The notes: a model not told the origin generated them from the sequence alone. Positions 1 through 6,817 are shown, counted from the first letter of the stretch. The stretch is DNA of 41,157 bases from Ruminococcus sp. (GCA_024403995.1 JAKSQT010000012.1:1-41157); one strand, 5' to 3'. A program made the numbers and translations.

Positions 1-23
1 CGAAAAATCTAACTGCGTTTCTG

Positions 24-42
24 CCGCACAATCTTTGTGCGG
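24..42. repeat. Short inverted repeat beside the GH16 terminator
   Basis: CCGCACAA (24-31) and TTGTGCGG (35-42) form an 8-bp perfect stem with a 3-nt loop. The stem shares the core CCGCACAA with the terminator hairpin at 57-86. No clear T-run follows on either strand, so it is not called a terminator by itself. It may be a degenerate second copy of the terminator, or the end of a repeat that runs off the window. Confidence 0.4.
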
Positions 43-49
43 TGTTGCC

Positions 50-86
50 ATAAAATAACCGCACAAAGCCGGAGCTTTATGCGGTT
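50..86 (-). terminator. Rho-independent terminator of the GH16 gene
   Basis: On the minus strand a 13-bp stem (AACCGCATAAAGC / GCTTTGTGCGGTT, one G-U pair, 4-nt loop) occupies 57-86 and is followed by ATTTTA. It lies 22 bases past the stop codon of the GH16 gene, the expected place for its terminator. Confidence 0.8.
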
Positions 87-108
87 TATGAGAGGGAGAA
101 GTAATCAG

Positions 109-1548
109 TTATTCAATTTCCTCGACTCTGACGTTGGTGATATAAACGGTAGCAGTTGAACCTCTGTGACCGAGATTGAATTCGGCTCTGCCGTTGTTGT
201 CATCTTTGTCCTTCATTTCAAAGTCATAGGAATATGTCTGCTTTTCAGTAGTAATTGTAAGCTCGGTGTCGGGCAGATATCTTATCCAGCCTGATGTCGG
301 AGCAGAAACGCATACAACGATTGGACGTTCCTCGGAAGCGTATGCATCAAATGACATTCTGTACTTATGACCTTTTATCATCGGGAGATTTGGCTGGAAT
401 ATCTGTACGGAGTAGTCCTGAGTGCCTTCCTTTTCGGTCTGTATCTCTATCATGTTATCATGGATAGAGGCAGTACCTGCGCCGCCCTCTGCAAGATAGA
501 ATGTCCAGTCCTGATCGTCTGTGAGATCTTCATCAGCGGAGAAATCACCGTTGTTGAGGAAGTTGCCTGTTTCATCGGCTTCCTTGTAGTTCTTTTCAGG
601 CTTGGAAACGTTGGTGTCATAAGAATCCTTCTGATAAACTCTAACATAGTCAACCTCAAATTCGGCGTTGTCAAAGTCAGTTGTTTCGTCAGGATCGCCA
701 GGCCATGTGCCTCCGACAGCAAGATTGAGCTGTACGAAGAAGGTCTGGTCAAAAGGTGCAGGGTATGGCTTTTCTTCTTCGCCCTCGACTGCTGTGAACC
801 AGTCATTTGCGGTATGATAGAGATTTCCGTCGATATACCAGCGGAATTCACCCGGTTCCCATTCAACTGAGAACTCATGGAATGAGTCGCTGTATGTATC
901 GCCTGAAAGTTCATATGTACCCTGTTGTTCGCCGTGAGGCTCACCGTAATGGAGAGTGCCGTAAGCCTTGGAAGTATCATTGCCGAGTATTTCCATAATA
1001 TCGATCTCGCCGCACTTAGGCCACTGACCATAGTATGACTCGTCCGTAGGCATCATCCAGATCGCAGGCCATAATCCCTGACTTTCGGGAACTTTAGCGC
1101 TTACAACGACTTTGCCGTACATAAAATCCTTTTTGTTCTGTGTAGTTACCTTGCCTGATGTATAGTAGTCCTTGCTGTCTTTTTCTGATTTGATGGCTTT
1201 GAGGACGAGATGTCCGTCTTTTACAAAAACATTGTCAGTTGATGTTGTATATTCCTGAAGCTCCTCATTTGTCCAGCCGGGTTCATGAGGTTCATAATTC
1301 CATATCGTTTCGTCCATTGCATCGCCGTCAAATTCGTCGTTCCAGAGAAGGTTGTAGCCTTCAAGTTCAATATCAGATGCGGCAGTTTCTGTGGTTTCTT
1401 CTGTGACAGGTTCAGTTTCTGCGGCAGCGGTCGTTTCTTCCGCCGTGGAAGATACAGGCTCTGAGCTTTTTTCTTCTCCGCAACTGAAAAGAGCGGCTGT
1501 CATGCTTAAAGCGCTGAGCATACATAAAAATCTGTTCATTTTGGACAT
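109..1548 (-). CDS. Secreted lipoprotein GH16 beta-glucanase (laminarinase type) with C-terminal carbohydrate-binding domain
   Basis: This is a 479-residue exported glycoside hydrolase, expected to cut beta-1,3 or mixed-linkage beta-glucans outside the cell. Residues 1-23 are a lipoprotein signal with lipobox ALFSC (Cys23 is the lipid site). Residues 24-60 are a Ser/Thr/Glu linker. The GH16 domain spans about 62-307 and shows GLWPAIWMMP and the catalytic motif EIDIME, with Glu181 as nucleophile, Asp183, and Glu186 as acid/base. The extra residue (ExDxxE) is the beta-bulge form typical of laminarinases rather than Bacillus lichenases. Residues about 330-479 look like a CBM4/9-type beta-sandwich module (NxGDFS start, aromatic-rich). 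The start ATG has AGGAGG 10 nt upstream. The gene is monocistronic, with its own promoter and terminator. Substrate specificity is inferred from the motif only. Confidence 0.93.
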   Translation of the reverse strand: MSKMNRFLCMLSALSMTAALFSCGEEKSSEPVSSTAEETTAAAETEPVTEETTETAASDIELEGYNLLWNDEFDGDAMDETIWNYEPHEPGWTNEELQEYTTSTDNVFVKDGHLVLKAIKSEKDSKDYYTSGKVTTQNKKDFMYGKVVVSAKVPESQGLWPAIWMMPTDESYYGQWPKCGEIDIMEILGNDTSKAYGTLHYGEPHGEQQGTYELSGDTYSDSFHEFSVEWEPGEFRWYIDGNLYHTANDWFTAVEGEEEKPYPAPFDQTFFVQLNLAVGGTWPGDPDETTDFDNAEFEVDYVRVYQKDSYDTNVSKPEKNYKEADETGNFLNNGDFSADEDLTDDQDWTFYLAEGGAGTASIHDNMIEIQTEKEGTQDYSVQIFQPNLPMIKGHKYRMSFDAYASEERPIVVCVSAPTSGWIRYLPDTELTITTEKQTYSYDFEMKDKDDNNGRAEFNLGHRGSTATVYITNVRVEEIE

Positions 1549-1587
1549 AATTGCAATTCCTCCTGTGATTTAGTAGGTTCATTAAGT

Positions 1588-1597
1588 ATTATAACAC
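1588..1597 (-). promoter_or_regulatory. Extended -10 promoter for the GH16 gene
   Basis: The minus strand reads GTGTTATAAT, a TATAAT box preceded by TGT, which is the extended -10 form. There is no good -35 box at 17 nt, which suits an extended -10 promoter. The box lies about 40 bases upstream of the GH16 start codon. Confidence 0.6.
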
Positions 1598-1732
1598 GTA
1601 AACCATGCGTATTCTATCATTATTTTTCAACTTATGGTAATTTCATGATATTGATTGAAGTACAAATTGTGCATTAAAAAAAATAATACAGCGATAAAAT
1701 ATTGATAAAGCACTGCCTTTTGTAGTTACTGC

Positions 1733-1761
1733 TTGATAAAATAAAATATATGTGGTATAAT
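1733..1761 (+). promoter_or_regulatory. Promoter of the exported protein / peptidase pair
   Basis: TTGATA (1733-1738) and TATAAT (1756-1761) are separated by exactly 17 nt, close to the sigma-A consensus. The start codon at 1790 follows about 28 nt after the -10 box. The rest of the 1549-1789 intergenic stretch is AT-rich and shows no gene. Confidence 0.75.
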
Positions 1762-1789
1762 TATCATATTGCTGAAAGGAGCGATGTTT

Positions 1790-2311
1790 GTGAAAAGAAA
1801 AATTACAGCTTTTATTTTAAGCATAGCCGCAGTTATGTCAATGGGCACAGCTGCATATGCAATAGAACTTCCCTTTATACCGATAGAAGATATAGAACAG
1901 TCAGGTGACAGTGTATCATCCGAATCAGAGATAGTGACGGAGGAAGAAATATCTGTACCTGAGATTCCGGTTGATTCTGAAAGTGAGGTCGAACTTCCGA
2001 TAATCGATATTGAAGAAGGTGGAATGATACTCGGTGAAGACGGAAAATCTGAGGACGATACTTCTGCTGTCAAAGCTAAAGTGACAGAAAAGGCTGACAA
2101 TAAAAAAGATGTGACCACATCCGCCGAAGTTGAAAGTGAAACAAAAGCTGAAACAGCAGAAACTGCCACAAAGAAATCGGACGAAAAAAAAGAAGAAAGC
2201 AAAGAAACCGATAAAAAAAGTCCTGTAATTCCTATTGTTATCGCATCAGTTGCAGTTATAGCTGCCATTGGCATTGCAGTATTTGCGGCTTCAAGGAAAA
2301 AGAAGAAATGA
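1790..2311 (+). CDS. Exported C-terminally membrane-anchored protein of unknown function
   Basis: I do not recognise a family. The chosen GTG start at 1790 lies 8 nt after AAAGGAG; an in-frame ATG at 1784 is only 2 nt from that site and is less likely. From this start the protein is 173 residues. It has a clean signal peptide (KRK, then a hydrophobic core ending in MGTAAYA), an acidic and Lys-rich low-complexity middle, and a C-terminal transmembrane helix (about 17 hydrophobic residues after SPVIPIV) followed by RKKKK. This layout suggests a stalk-like wall or membrane-surface protein. There is no LPXTG motif. The stop overlaps the start of the next gene (ATGA), so the two are translationally coupled and the peptidase may act on this protein or a related one. 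Confidence 0.8.
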   Translation: MKRKITAFILSIAAVMSMGTAAYAIELPFIPIEDIEQSGDSVSSESEIVTEEEISVPEIPVDSESEVELPIIDIEEGGMILGEDGKSEDDTSAVKAKVTEKADNKKDVTTSAEVESETKAETAETATKKSDEKKEESKETDKKSPVIPIVIASVAVIAAIGIAVFAASRKKKK

Positions 2312-2751
2312 ATACTACGACATTTGAAGAAGAAATAAAGAGAAGCGGCAGGCTTGTCTATACCAATGTCGGCGACAGTATGAATCCTCTCATTCGTCAG
2401 GGCAGGGATGTAATGGTGATATCCGCTGTAAACGGCAGGCTGAAAAAATATGACGTGCCGCTGTACAAAAGAGACAGCGGTCAGTATGTCCTTCACAGGA
2501 TACTTAAAGTCAGAAAAGACGATTATGTGATATGCGGCGATAACCGCTGGTGCAGGGAATTCGGCATATCCGACAGACATATCATAGGCGTGCTGACATC
2601 GGTAATACGTGATGGAAAGGAAGTCCCTGTTACTGATAGAAAATATAAGGCATACGTTCATCTGTGGTGCGATTTTTTCTGGGTGAGAGCGTTCATCCTG
2701 CGTTCAAAACACGTTATAAAGAAAATAGTAAGACGGCTAAAAAGTGCTTGA
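2308..2751 (+). CDS. S24/S26-type (signal peptidase-like) serine peptidase
   Basis: A 147-residue protein with hallmarks of the S24/S26 peptidase clan. VGDSMNPLIRQG gives the nucleophile Ser24. RRxxxY-like KYDVPLYKRDSGQYVLHRI contains Lys54 and His63, either of which could be the general base (Lys in bacterial-type enzymes, His in the SipW/archaeal type). CGDNR (77-81) is the conserved box III. It lacks the N-terminal transmembrane anchor of classical signal peptidase I, but its C-terminus has an aromatic hydrophobic stretch (about 117-131) followed by basic residues that could associate with the membrane. It overlaps the upstream exported-protein gene by 4 nt. Its specific substrate is not known. 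Confidence 0.8.
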   Translation: MNTTTFEEEIKRSGRLVYTNVGDSMNPLIRQGRDVMVISAVNGRLKKYDVPLYKRDSGQYVLHRILKVRKDDYVICGDNRWCREFGISDRHIIGVLTSVIRDGKEVPVTDRKYKAYVHLWCDFFWVRAFILRSKHVIKKIVRRLKSA

Positions 2752-2776
2752 TTTATTATTCCATGTGTGATATAAT
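2748..2776 (+). promoter_or_regulatory. Promoter of the G3E GTPase pair
   Basis: TTGATT (2748-2753) and TATAAT (2771-2776) have a 17-nt spacer. The -35 box overlaps the last codons of the peptidase gene, so the GTPase pair has its own promoter despite the tight packing. Confidence 0.75.
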
Positions 2777-2782
2777 AAAATT

Positions 2783-2795
2783 TGAATATTATTCA
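2783..2795. promoter_or_regulatory. Candidate operator palindrome at the transcription start
   Basis: TGAATA-T-TATTCA is a perfect 6-1-6 dyad located 6-18 nt after the -10 box, where a bound repressor would block initiation. The layout resembles Fur/Zur-family sites, which are usually 7-1-7, but the sequence is not a clear match to any one consensus. The binding protein is therefore unknown. Confidence 0.4.
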
Positions 2796-2813
2796 GAAAG
2801 AAGTGTTACTGAA

Positions 2814-4013
2814 ATGACAAAAATTACCATTTTTTCAGGTTTTCTCGGAGCCGGAAAAACTACACTTATAAAAAAGCTCATCAAGGAAGGCTATAACGGT
2901 GAAAAGCTTGTCCTTATCGAGAACGAATTCGGTCAGATAGGTATCGACGGAGGCTTCCTTCAGGATGCAGGCGTTGAGATAACAGAAATGAACTCAGGCT
3001 GCATCTGCTGTTCTCTGGTAGGCGATTTCGGCAAGGCTCTCGAAAAAGTTCTTGCAGACTATGCTCCTGACCGTATCATTATTGAGCCTTCAGGTGTAGG
3101 CAAGCTCAGTGACGTTATCCGTGCAGTGCAGAATATCAATGCTCATGATGTTGAGCTTGACGGCTTCACAACAGTTGTTGATGCCAAGAAGTACAAGATG
3201 TATATGAAGAATTTCGGCGAATTCTTCGATAACCAGATAACCTATGCAAGCTGTCTTATCCTCAGCCATACATCAGGTCTTTCACAGGAAAAGCTTGACG
3301 ATTGCGTAAAGAGCCTCAGAGAGAAAAATCCTGCCGCACCTATCGTAACAACAGAGTGGGATCAGCTTACAGGCAAGCAGCTTACTGATGCCATGACTCA
3401 GAAAAATACTCTTGATGATGAATTGAAGGAGCTTCTTGAAGAGGCTGAACATCATCACCACCATCATGACGATGACGACGACGATGAACACGAGCATCAT
3501 CACCATCACCACCACGATGACGATGATGACGACGAACATGAGCACTGTCACCACCATCACGATGACGATGAACATGAGCATCATCACCACCATGAGCATG
3601 ACGAAAACTGCACCTGCGGCTGTCATGACCATGACCACGACGATGATGACGACCATGAGCATCATCACCACCATGAACATGATGAAAACTGCACCTGCGG
3701 ATGCCACGATCATGACCATCACCACCATCACCATGCTGATGATGTATTCACAAGCTGGGGCAGAGAAACTGCAAAAACTTTCACAGCCGATGAGATCACT
3801 GCCGCTCTTGAAGCATTGCAGAATGAGGAAAAATACGGCATGATACTCAGAGCAAAGGGCATTGTTGCAGGTCAGGACGGTCAGTGGATCCACTTTGACT
3901 ATGTACCGGGCGTACCTGATGTACGTACAGGCTCGGCAGGCACTATCGGCAGACTTTGCGTTATCGGCTCAAAGATAAACGAGGACGCAATTGCAGAACT
4001 TTTTAATGCGTGA
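2814..4013 (+). CDS. G3E-family GTPase (COG0523/CobW-like) with long His/Asp/Cys-rich metal-binding segment
   Basis: The start at ATG 2814 was chosen because it follows the promoter and begins directly with the GTPase domain; longer in-frame readings run back over the promoter. The protein is 399 residues. The Walker A motif GFLGAGKT is at 9-16 and the family metal site GCICC at 62-66 (Cys63, 65, 66). CobW-like metallochaperone GTPases move Zn, Co or other metals into target proteins. Between the GTPase core and the CobW C-terminal domain (about 315-399), residues about 214-310 are almost wholly His, Asp and Glu with CTCGC clusters. This segment includes a 27-residue (81-nt) unit repeated in tandem from about 3573. 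The segment is probably a metal buffer or sensor, and zinc is the first guess. The next gene is a paralogue. Confidence 0.9.
   Translation: MTKITIFSGFLGAGKTTLIKKLIKEGYNGEKLVLIENEFGQIGIDGGFLQDAGVEITEMNSGCICCSLVGDFGKALEKVLADYAPDRIIIEPSGVGKLSDVIRAVQNINAHDVELDGFTTVVDAKKYKMYMKNFGEFFDNQITYASCLILSHTSGLSQEKLDDCVKSLREKNPAAPIVTTEWDQLTGKQLTDAMTQKNTLDDELKELLEEAEHHHHHHDDDDDDEHEHHHHHHHDDDDDDEHEHCHHHHDDDEHEHHHHHEHDENCTCGCHDHDHDDDDDHEHHHHHEHDENCTCGCHDHDHHHHHHADDVFTSWGRETAKTFTADEITAALEALQNEEKYGMILRAKGIVAGQDGQWIHFDYVPGVPDVRTGSAGTIGRLCVIGSKINEDAIAELFNA
3573..3734 (+). repeat. 81-nt in-frame tandem repeat encoding a His/Cys metal-binding unit
   Basis: Two adjacent copies (about 3573-3653 and 3654-3734) each encode a 27-residue unit. 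The unit contains HEHDENCTCGCHDHD surrounded by His and Asp runs. The copies differ mainly at third positions, so the duplication is kept at protein level. Confidence 0.75.
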
Positions 4014-4030
4014 CGGAAAGGAGCATTCAG

Positions 4031-4990
4031 ATGCCGAATAAAGAGGAAGAATATATTCCGATATACCTGTTTCTGGGATTTCTGGAATCAGGCAAGACAA
4101 AGTTCATTCAGGAAACTCTTGAGGATAAGCGATTCAATAAAGGTGAGAAGACTCTCGTGCTGATATGTGAGGAAGGTATTGAGGAATTTGATATTTCAAA
4201 AATGCCGAAAAAGAATATCGTTTTCCATACAATAGAGGACAAGGCTGACTTCACAGAGGAAAACTTCACGAAAATTCTCCGTGAAAGCGGCGCAGAGAGA
4301 GTTGTTGTTGAATTCAACGGTATGTGGACTATGGAGGATTTCTTCGGCGCAATGCCAGAGGAGACCACTCTTGCACAGATAATGTTCTTTGCAGATGCCA
4401 CAACATTCATGAACTATAACTCAAATATGAGAAGTCTTGTGGTTGATAAGCTGAATGTTACCGAAATGACGGTCTTTAACCGTTTCGATGACAGCTTTGA
4501 TCCGAATGAGTATCACAAGCTTGTAAGAGGTGTCACACGCCGCTCTGAAATTGTCTACGAGTACAATGACGGACGTGTTGCTTATGACGACATAGAAGAT
4601 CCGCTTCCGTTTGATACAGAGGGCGATGAAGTTACCATAGAGGACAAGGATTTTGCTCTCTGGTACAGAGATATCATGGACGATCCTGATAAGTATGACG
4701 GCAAGATAATGCACTTCAAGGCTATTGTTGCAAAGGATAAGAAGTTCCCTGAAAATACATTTGCTATCGGCAGACATATCATGACTTGCTGTGTCGAGGA
4801 TATCCAGTACTGCTGGCTTGTTGCTCAGAACGACAAGGGATTCGGTGCCGAGAACAAGGAATGGGTCAACATTTCCGGCAAGATAAAGGTGCAGAAGCAT
4901 AAGATGTACCGTGGAAAAGGCCCTGTTCTTTTCGTTCAGGATATGAGCAAGGCAGATCAGCCCGAACAGCCTGTTGCTACTTTCTATTGA
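4031..4990 (+). CDS. G3E-type GTPase-like protein fused to a TIGR03943-like C-terminal domain
   Basis: The ATG at 4031 is preferred (GGAAAGGAG lies about 7 nt upstream); a GTG 21 nt earlier overlaps the previous stop and has no ribosome site. The protein is 319 residues. N-terminal residues 10-200 resemble the COG0523 fold, with P-loop GFLESGKT at 16-23. The CxCC metal motif of its neighbour is missing. Residues about 210-319 (MHFKAIVAKDKKF, then IGRHIMTCCVEDIQYC) resemble the C-terminal domain of TIGR03943/COG3689 proteins, which usually pair with a COG0701 permease. No such permease gene lies nearby. A role together with the upstream metallochaperone in metal handling is likely. The fusion is inferred by eye. 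Confidence 0.75.
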   Translation: MPNKEEEYIPIYLFLGFLESGKTKFIQETLEDKRFNKGEKTLVLICEEGIEEFDISKMPKKNIVFHTIEDKADFTEENFTKILRESGAERVVVEFNGMWTMEDFFGAMPEETTLAQIMFFADATTFMNYNSNMRSLVVDKLNVTEMTVFNRFDDSFDPNEYHKLVRGVTRRSEIVYEYNDGRVAYDDIEDPLPFDTEGDEVTIEDKDFALWYRDIMDDPDKYDGKIMHFKAIVAKDKKFPENTFAIGRHIMTCCVEDIQYCWLVAQNDKGFGAENKEWVNISGKIKVQKHKMYRGKGPVLFVQDMSKADQPEQPVATFY

Positions 4991-4995
4991 TTTTA

Positions 4996-5030
4996 AGCCG
5001 CACTGTTGTAACTCAGTGCGGCTATTTTAT
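4996..5030 (+). terminator. Rho-independent terminator after the G3E GTPase pair
   Basis: AGCCGCACTG (4996-5005) and CAGTGCGGCT (5014-5023) make a perfect 10-bp stem with an 8-nt loop, followed by ATTTTAT. Confidence 0.85.
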
Positions 5031-5048
5031 AAAAAGGGGAAATAAAAA

Positions 5049-5519
5049 ATGAATATAAGAAGATTTGAAAATAATGATGCCAAAGAACTTGCAGAAGTCA
5101 TAGCATATACATTCAGAACGACTAACATAAAAGATTATTCGTCTGAATTCATTGAAAATTCTATAAAAAATGATCTTTACGCTGAAAAGCTGATTGAGCG
5201 TTCAGGCTGGACACATTTTTTTGTTGTATGTGAAGCTGAAAAAATTATCGGCTGCGGTGCGATCGGTCCGTTCTGGGGCAAGGAAGATGAAAGCTGTCTT
5301 TTTACAATATTTGTTCTGCCTGAATATCAGGGCAAGGGCATAGGACGCAAAATAATTGATGTTCTTGAACATGATGAATACTTTTTGCGTGCAAAACGAA
5401 TTGAGATTCCTGCATCAATAACGGCTGTACCGTTTTATCTGAAAATGGGCTATACATATAAAAACGGTGTGACTGAACCTGACGAGGAACAGCTTATAAG
5501 AATGGAAAAATTCAGATAA
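5049..5519 (+). CDS. GNAT-family N-acetyltransferase
   Basis: A 156-residue acetyl-CoA-dependent acyltransferase. The core GNAT signature is visible: IFVLPEYQGKGIGRKIIDVLE around residues 92-112 holds the Q/RxxGxG/A pyrophosphate loop, and YLKMGYTYKNG near the C-terminus is the usual beta6-beta7 end. The ribosome site AGGGGA precedes the ATG. The gene begins just after the upstream terminator and is followed by a broken flavodoxin-like gene. The acceptor substrate cannot be told from sequence. Confidence 0.88.
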   Translation: MNIRRFENNDAKELAEVIAYTFRTTNIKDYSSEFIENSIKNDLYAEKLIERSGWTHFFVVCEAEKIIGCGAIGPFWGKEDESCLFTIFVLPEYQGKGIGRKIIDVLEHDEYFLRAKRIEIPASITAVPFYLKMGYTYKNGVTEPDEEQLIRMEKFR

Positions 5520-5542
5520 AACGACTTTTTGGGGGAGAAACA

Positions 5543-5997
5543 ATGAAAATTCTGACTGTTATGGGAACTCAGCACAAGGAACACAAAAGCTATAACTGAT
5601 TTGTTTCTATACGAATTCAAAGGTGGCAATAACGAATTTGACGTGATGAAGCTGCCTGATGATATGCCTGAATTCTGCTGCGGTTGTGCGGACTGCATAC
5701 TGAAAGGCGAGGATAAATGTCCGCATTATGCTTATGTTTCGCCGATAGTACGCAAAATAGAGAGTGCTGACCTGATTATTTTTGCCAAGCCTGTTTTTGT
5801 TGGATCATGTTCGGGAAGCATGAAAACGTTTCTCGATTATCTTGCATATATGTGGATTGTTCACAGACCGAATGGCAACAGAAAACCGAGCCTGAAAATG
5901 AAGTTCTTTTTCAATATATTCAAACGGCTGGAACAAAACTGATTCCGACTACTGGAAGAATAAAGGCTGGCTTGACGGAAAAAGCCATACTGAAAAA
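5543..5997 (+). pseudogene. Degraded flavodoxin-like / NADPH-dependent FMN reductase gene
   Basis: The coding sense continues through three frames. MKILTVMGTQHKE opens at 5543 and stops at TGA 5597. From about 5583 a second frame carries on with TKAITDLFLYEFKGGN, the CCGCADCILKGEDKCPHY cysteine region and ADLIIFAKPVFVGSCSGSMK, and stops at 5942. A third frame from about 5932 gives NKTDSDYWKNKGWLDGK, typical of the C-terminal end of these small flavoproteins. At least two frameshifts, and probably an internal deletion (the middle region is short), have destroyed the gene. The intact family members are FMN-binding oxidoreductases of about 200 residues or more. Sequencing error could explain one shift, but hardly the shortening. 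Confidence 0.75.
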
Positions 5998-6027
5998 ACT
6001 CCCCATGATCGTTTCATGGGGAGTTTT
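5993..6027. terminator. Bidirectional terminator hairpin after the pseudogene
   Basis: CTCCCCATGA (5999-6008) and TCATGGGGAG (6014-6023) form a 10-bp stem. It is preceded by a run of six A and followed by TTTT, so it can act on both strands. Confidence 0.8.
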
Positions 6028-6030
6028 GCA

Positions 6031-6061
6031 TATAAAAAATCCCACAGAAAAATCTGTGGGA
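6031..6061 (-). terminator. Terminator of the first tRNA-Ser pair
   Basis: On the minus strand TCCCACAGA-TTTT-TCTGTGGGA is a 9-bp stem (6040-6061) followed by TTTTTTATA. It sits just beyond the 3' end of tRNA-Ser(GCU). Confidence 0.85.
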
Positions 6062-6078
6062 CATTGTTTGCTATAAGC

Positions 6079-6164
6079 GCGGATTGAGAGATTTGAACTC
6101 TCGCGCCGGTTTCCCGACCTACTCCCTTAGCAGGGGAGCCCCTTCACCACTTGGGTAAATCCGC
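6079..6164 (-). tRNA. tRNA-Ser(GCU), copy 1
   Basis: An 86-nt tRNA on the minus strand with acceptor stem GCGGATT/AATCCGC, a long class II variable arm, T-arm GTTCAAATC and anticodon GCT in the context CCCTGCTAAGGG. The 3' CCA is not encoded (CTT follows the discriminator G). It reads AGC/AGU codons. It is co-transcribed with tRNA-Ser(UGA) just upstream. Confidence 0.95.
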
Positions 6165-6173
6165 ATAAAAATA

Positions 6174-6262
6174 TGGCGGAGAGGGTGGGATTCGAACCCA
6201 CGTGACCGTTAAGTCAAACGGTTTTCAAGACCGCCTCGTTATGACCGCTTCGATACCTCTCC
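6174..6262 (-). tRNA. tRNA-Ser(UGA), copy 1
   Basis: An 89-nt class II tRNA on the minus strand with acceptor GGAGAGG/CCTCTCC, anticodon TGA in the context GTCTTGAAAAC, T-arm GTTCGAATC and an encoded CCA. It lies 9 nt upstream of tRNA-Ser(GCU) and reads UCN codons, mainly UCA. Confidence 0.95.
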
Positions 6263-6296
6263 GTGTGTGATTGGTTTATCTTCAATCGACTTATAT

Positions 6297-6325
6297 ATTA
6301 TATCACAGCAAAATCAAAAAGTCAA
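6297..6325 (-). promoter_or_regulatory. Promoter of tRNA-Ser pair, copy 1
   Basis: The minus strand has TTGACT, a 17-nt spacer and TATAAT. The -10 box is about 35 nt upstream of the tRNA 5' end. The downstream end of the spacer (GCTGTGA) is identical in copy 2. Confidence 0.85.
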
Positions 6326-6354
6326 GTATTTTTTTGAAAAATTTATTGTTTCTT

Positions 6355-6395
6355 GGAAAATAAAAAAACTGTATCACGCAAACTACGCAATACAG
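6355..6395 (-). terminator. Terminator of the second tRNA-Ser pair
   Basis: On the minus strand CTGTATTGCG and CGTGATACAG pair over 10 bp (two G-U pairs, 7-nt loop TAGTTTG). They are followed by TTTTTTTATTTT. This terminator differs in sequence from that of copy 1. Confidence 0.85.
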
Positions 6396-6412
6396 CCGTT
6401 TTCTTAATAAAC

Positions 6413-6498
6413 GCGGATTGAGAGATTTGAACTCTCGCGCCGGTTTCCCGACCTACTCCCTTAGCAGGGGAGCCCCTTCACCACTTGGGTAAATCCGC
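6413..6498 (-). tRNA. tRNA-Ser(GCU), copy 2
   Basis: This appears identical in sequence to copy 1 at 6079-6164, offset by 334 nt: same anticodon GCT, same acceptor stem, no encoded CCA. Confidence 0.95.
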
Positions 6499-6507
6499 AT
6501 AAAAATA

Positions 6508-6596
6508 TGGCGGAGAGGGTGGGATTCGAACCCACGTGACCGTTAAGTCAAACGGTTTTCAAGACCGCCTCGTTATGACCGCTTCGATACCTCTCC
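6508..6596 (-). tRNA. tRNA-Ser(UGA), copy 2
   Basis: This appears identical to copy 1 at 6174-6262, offset by 334 nt: anticodon TGA, CCA encoded. The identity with copy 1 ends within a few bases upstream of the tRNA 5' end. Confidence 0.95.
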
Positions 6597-6632
6597 GTGT
6601 GTCTTACTGAGTTCTCCTCAGCCGACTTAAAT

Positions 6633-6661
6633 ATTATATCACAGCATTAATTAAAAGTCAA
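6633..6661 (-). promoter_or_regulatory. Promoter of tRNA-Ser pair, copy 2
   Basis: The minus strand has TTGACT, a 17-nt spacer ending GCTGTGA and TATAAT, the same arrangement as the copy 1 promoter. Confidence 0.85.
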
Positions 6662-6817
6662 GCTTTAGTTCACAAATTATAAGACAAATATTTTTCAACA
6701 TTTTTGTATAGTATGACTATGGGGTGCTGTTTTGATTTGTTTTCAACGTGTCATTCATTATTTATATGTGAAAAATAGAAAAAATCTGAAAAAAAACAGA
6801 CTTTTTCAAAAATAGAC

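Noticed and set aside
450-1031. 193-residue minus-strand frame inside the GH16 gene
   Set aside because: A frame-shifted shadow of the GH16 domain on the same strand, with no family features.
1726-2661. 311-residue minus-strand frame over the exported protein and peptidase genes
   Set aside because: It is a Ser/Phe/Ile-rich antisense shadow. The plus-strand pair has a promoter, ribosome sites, a signal peptide and catalytic motifs.
3282-3893. Long open frames on both strands across the His-rich segment (203 and 135 residues)
   Set aside because: They arise from the repetitive CAT/GAC codon text of the G3E GTPase gene. The products are Met/Val/Ile or Thr/Met low-complexity runs with no ribosome site.
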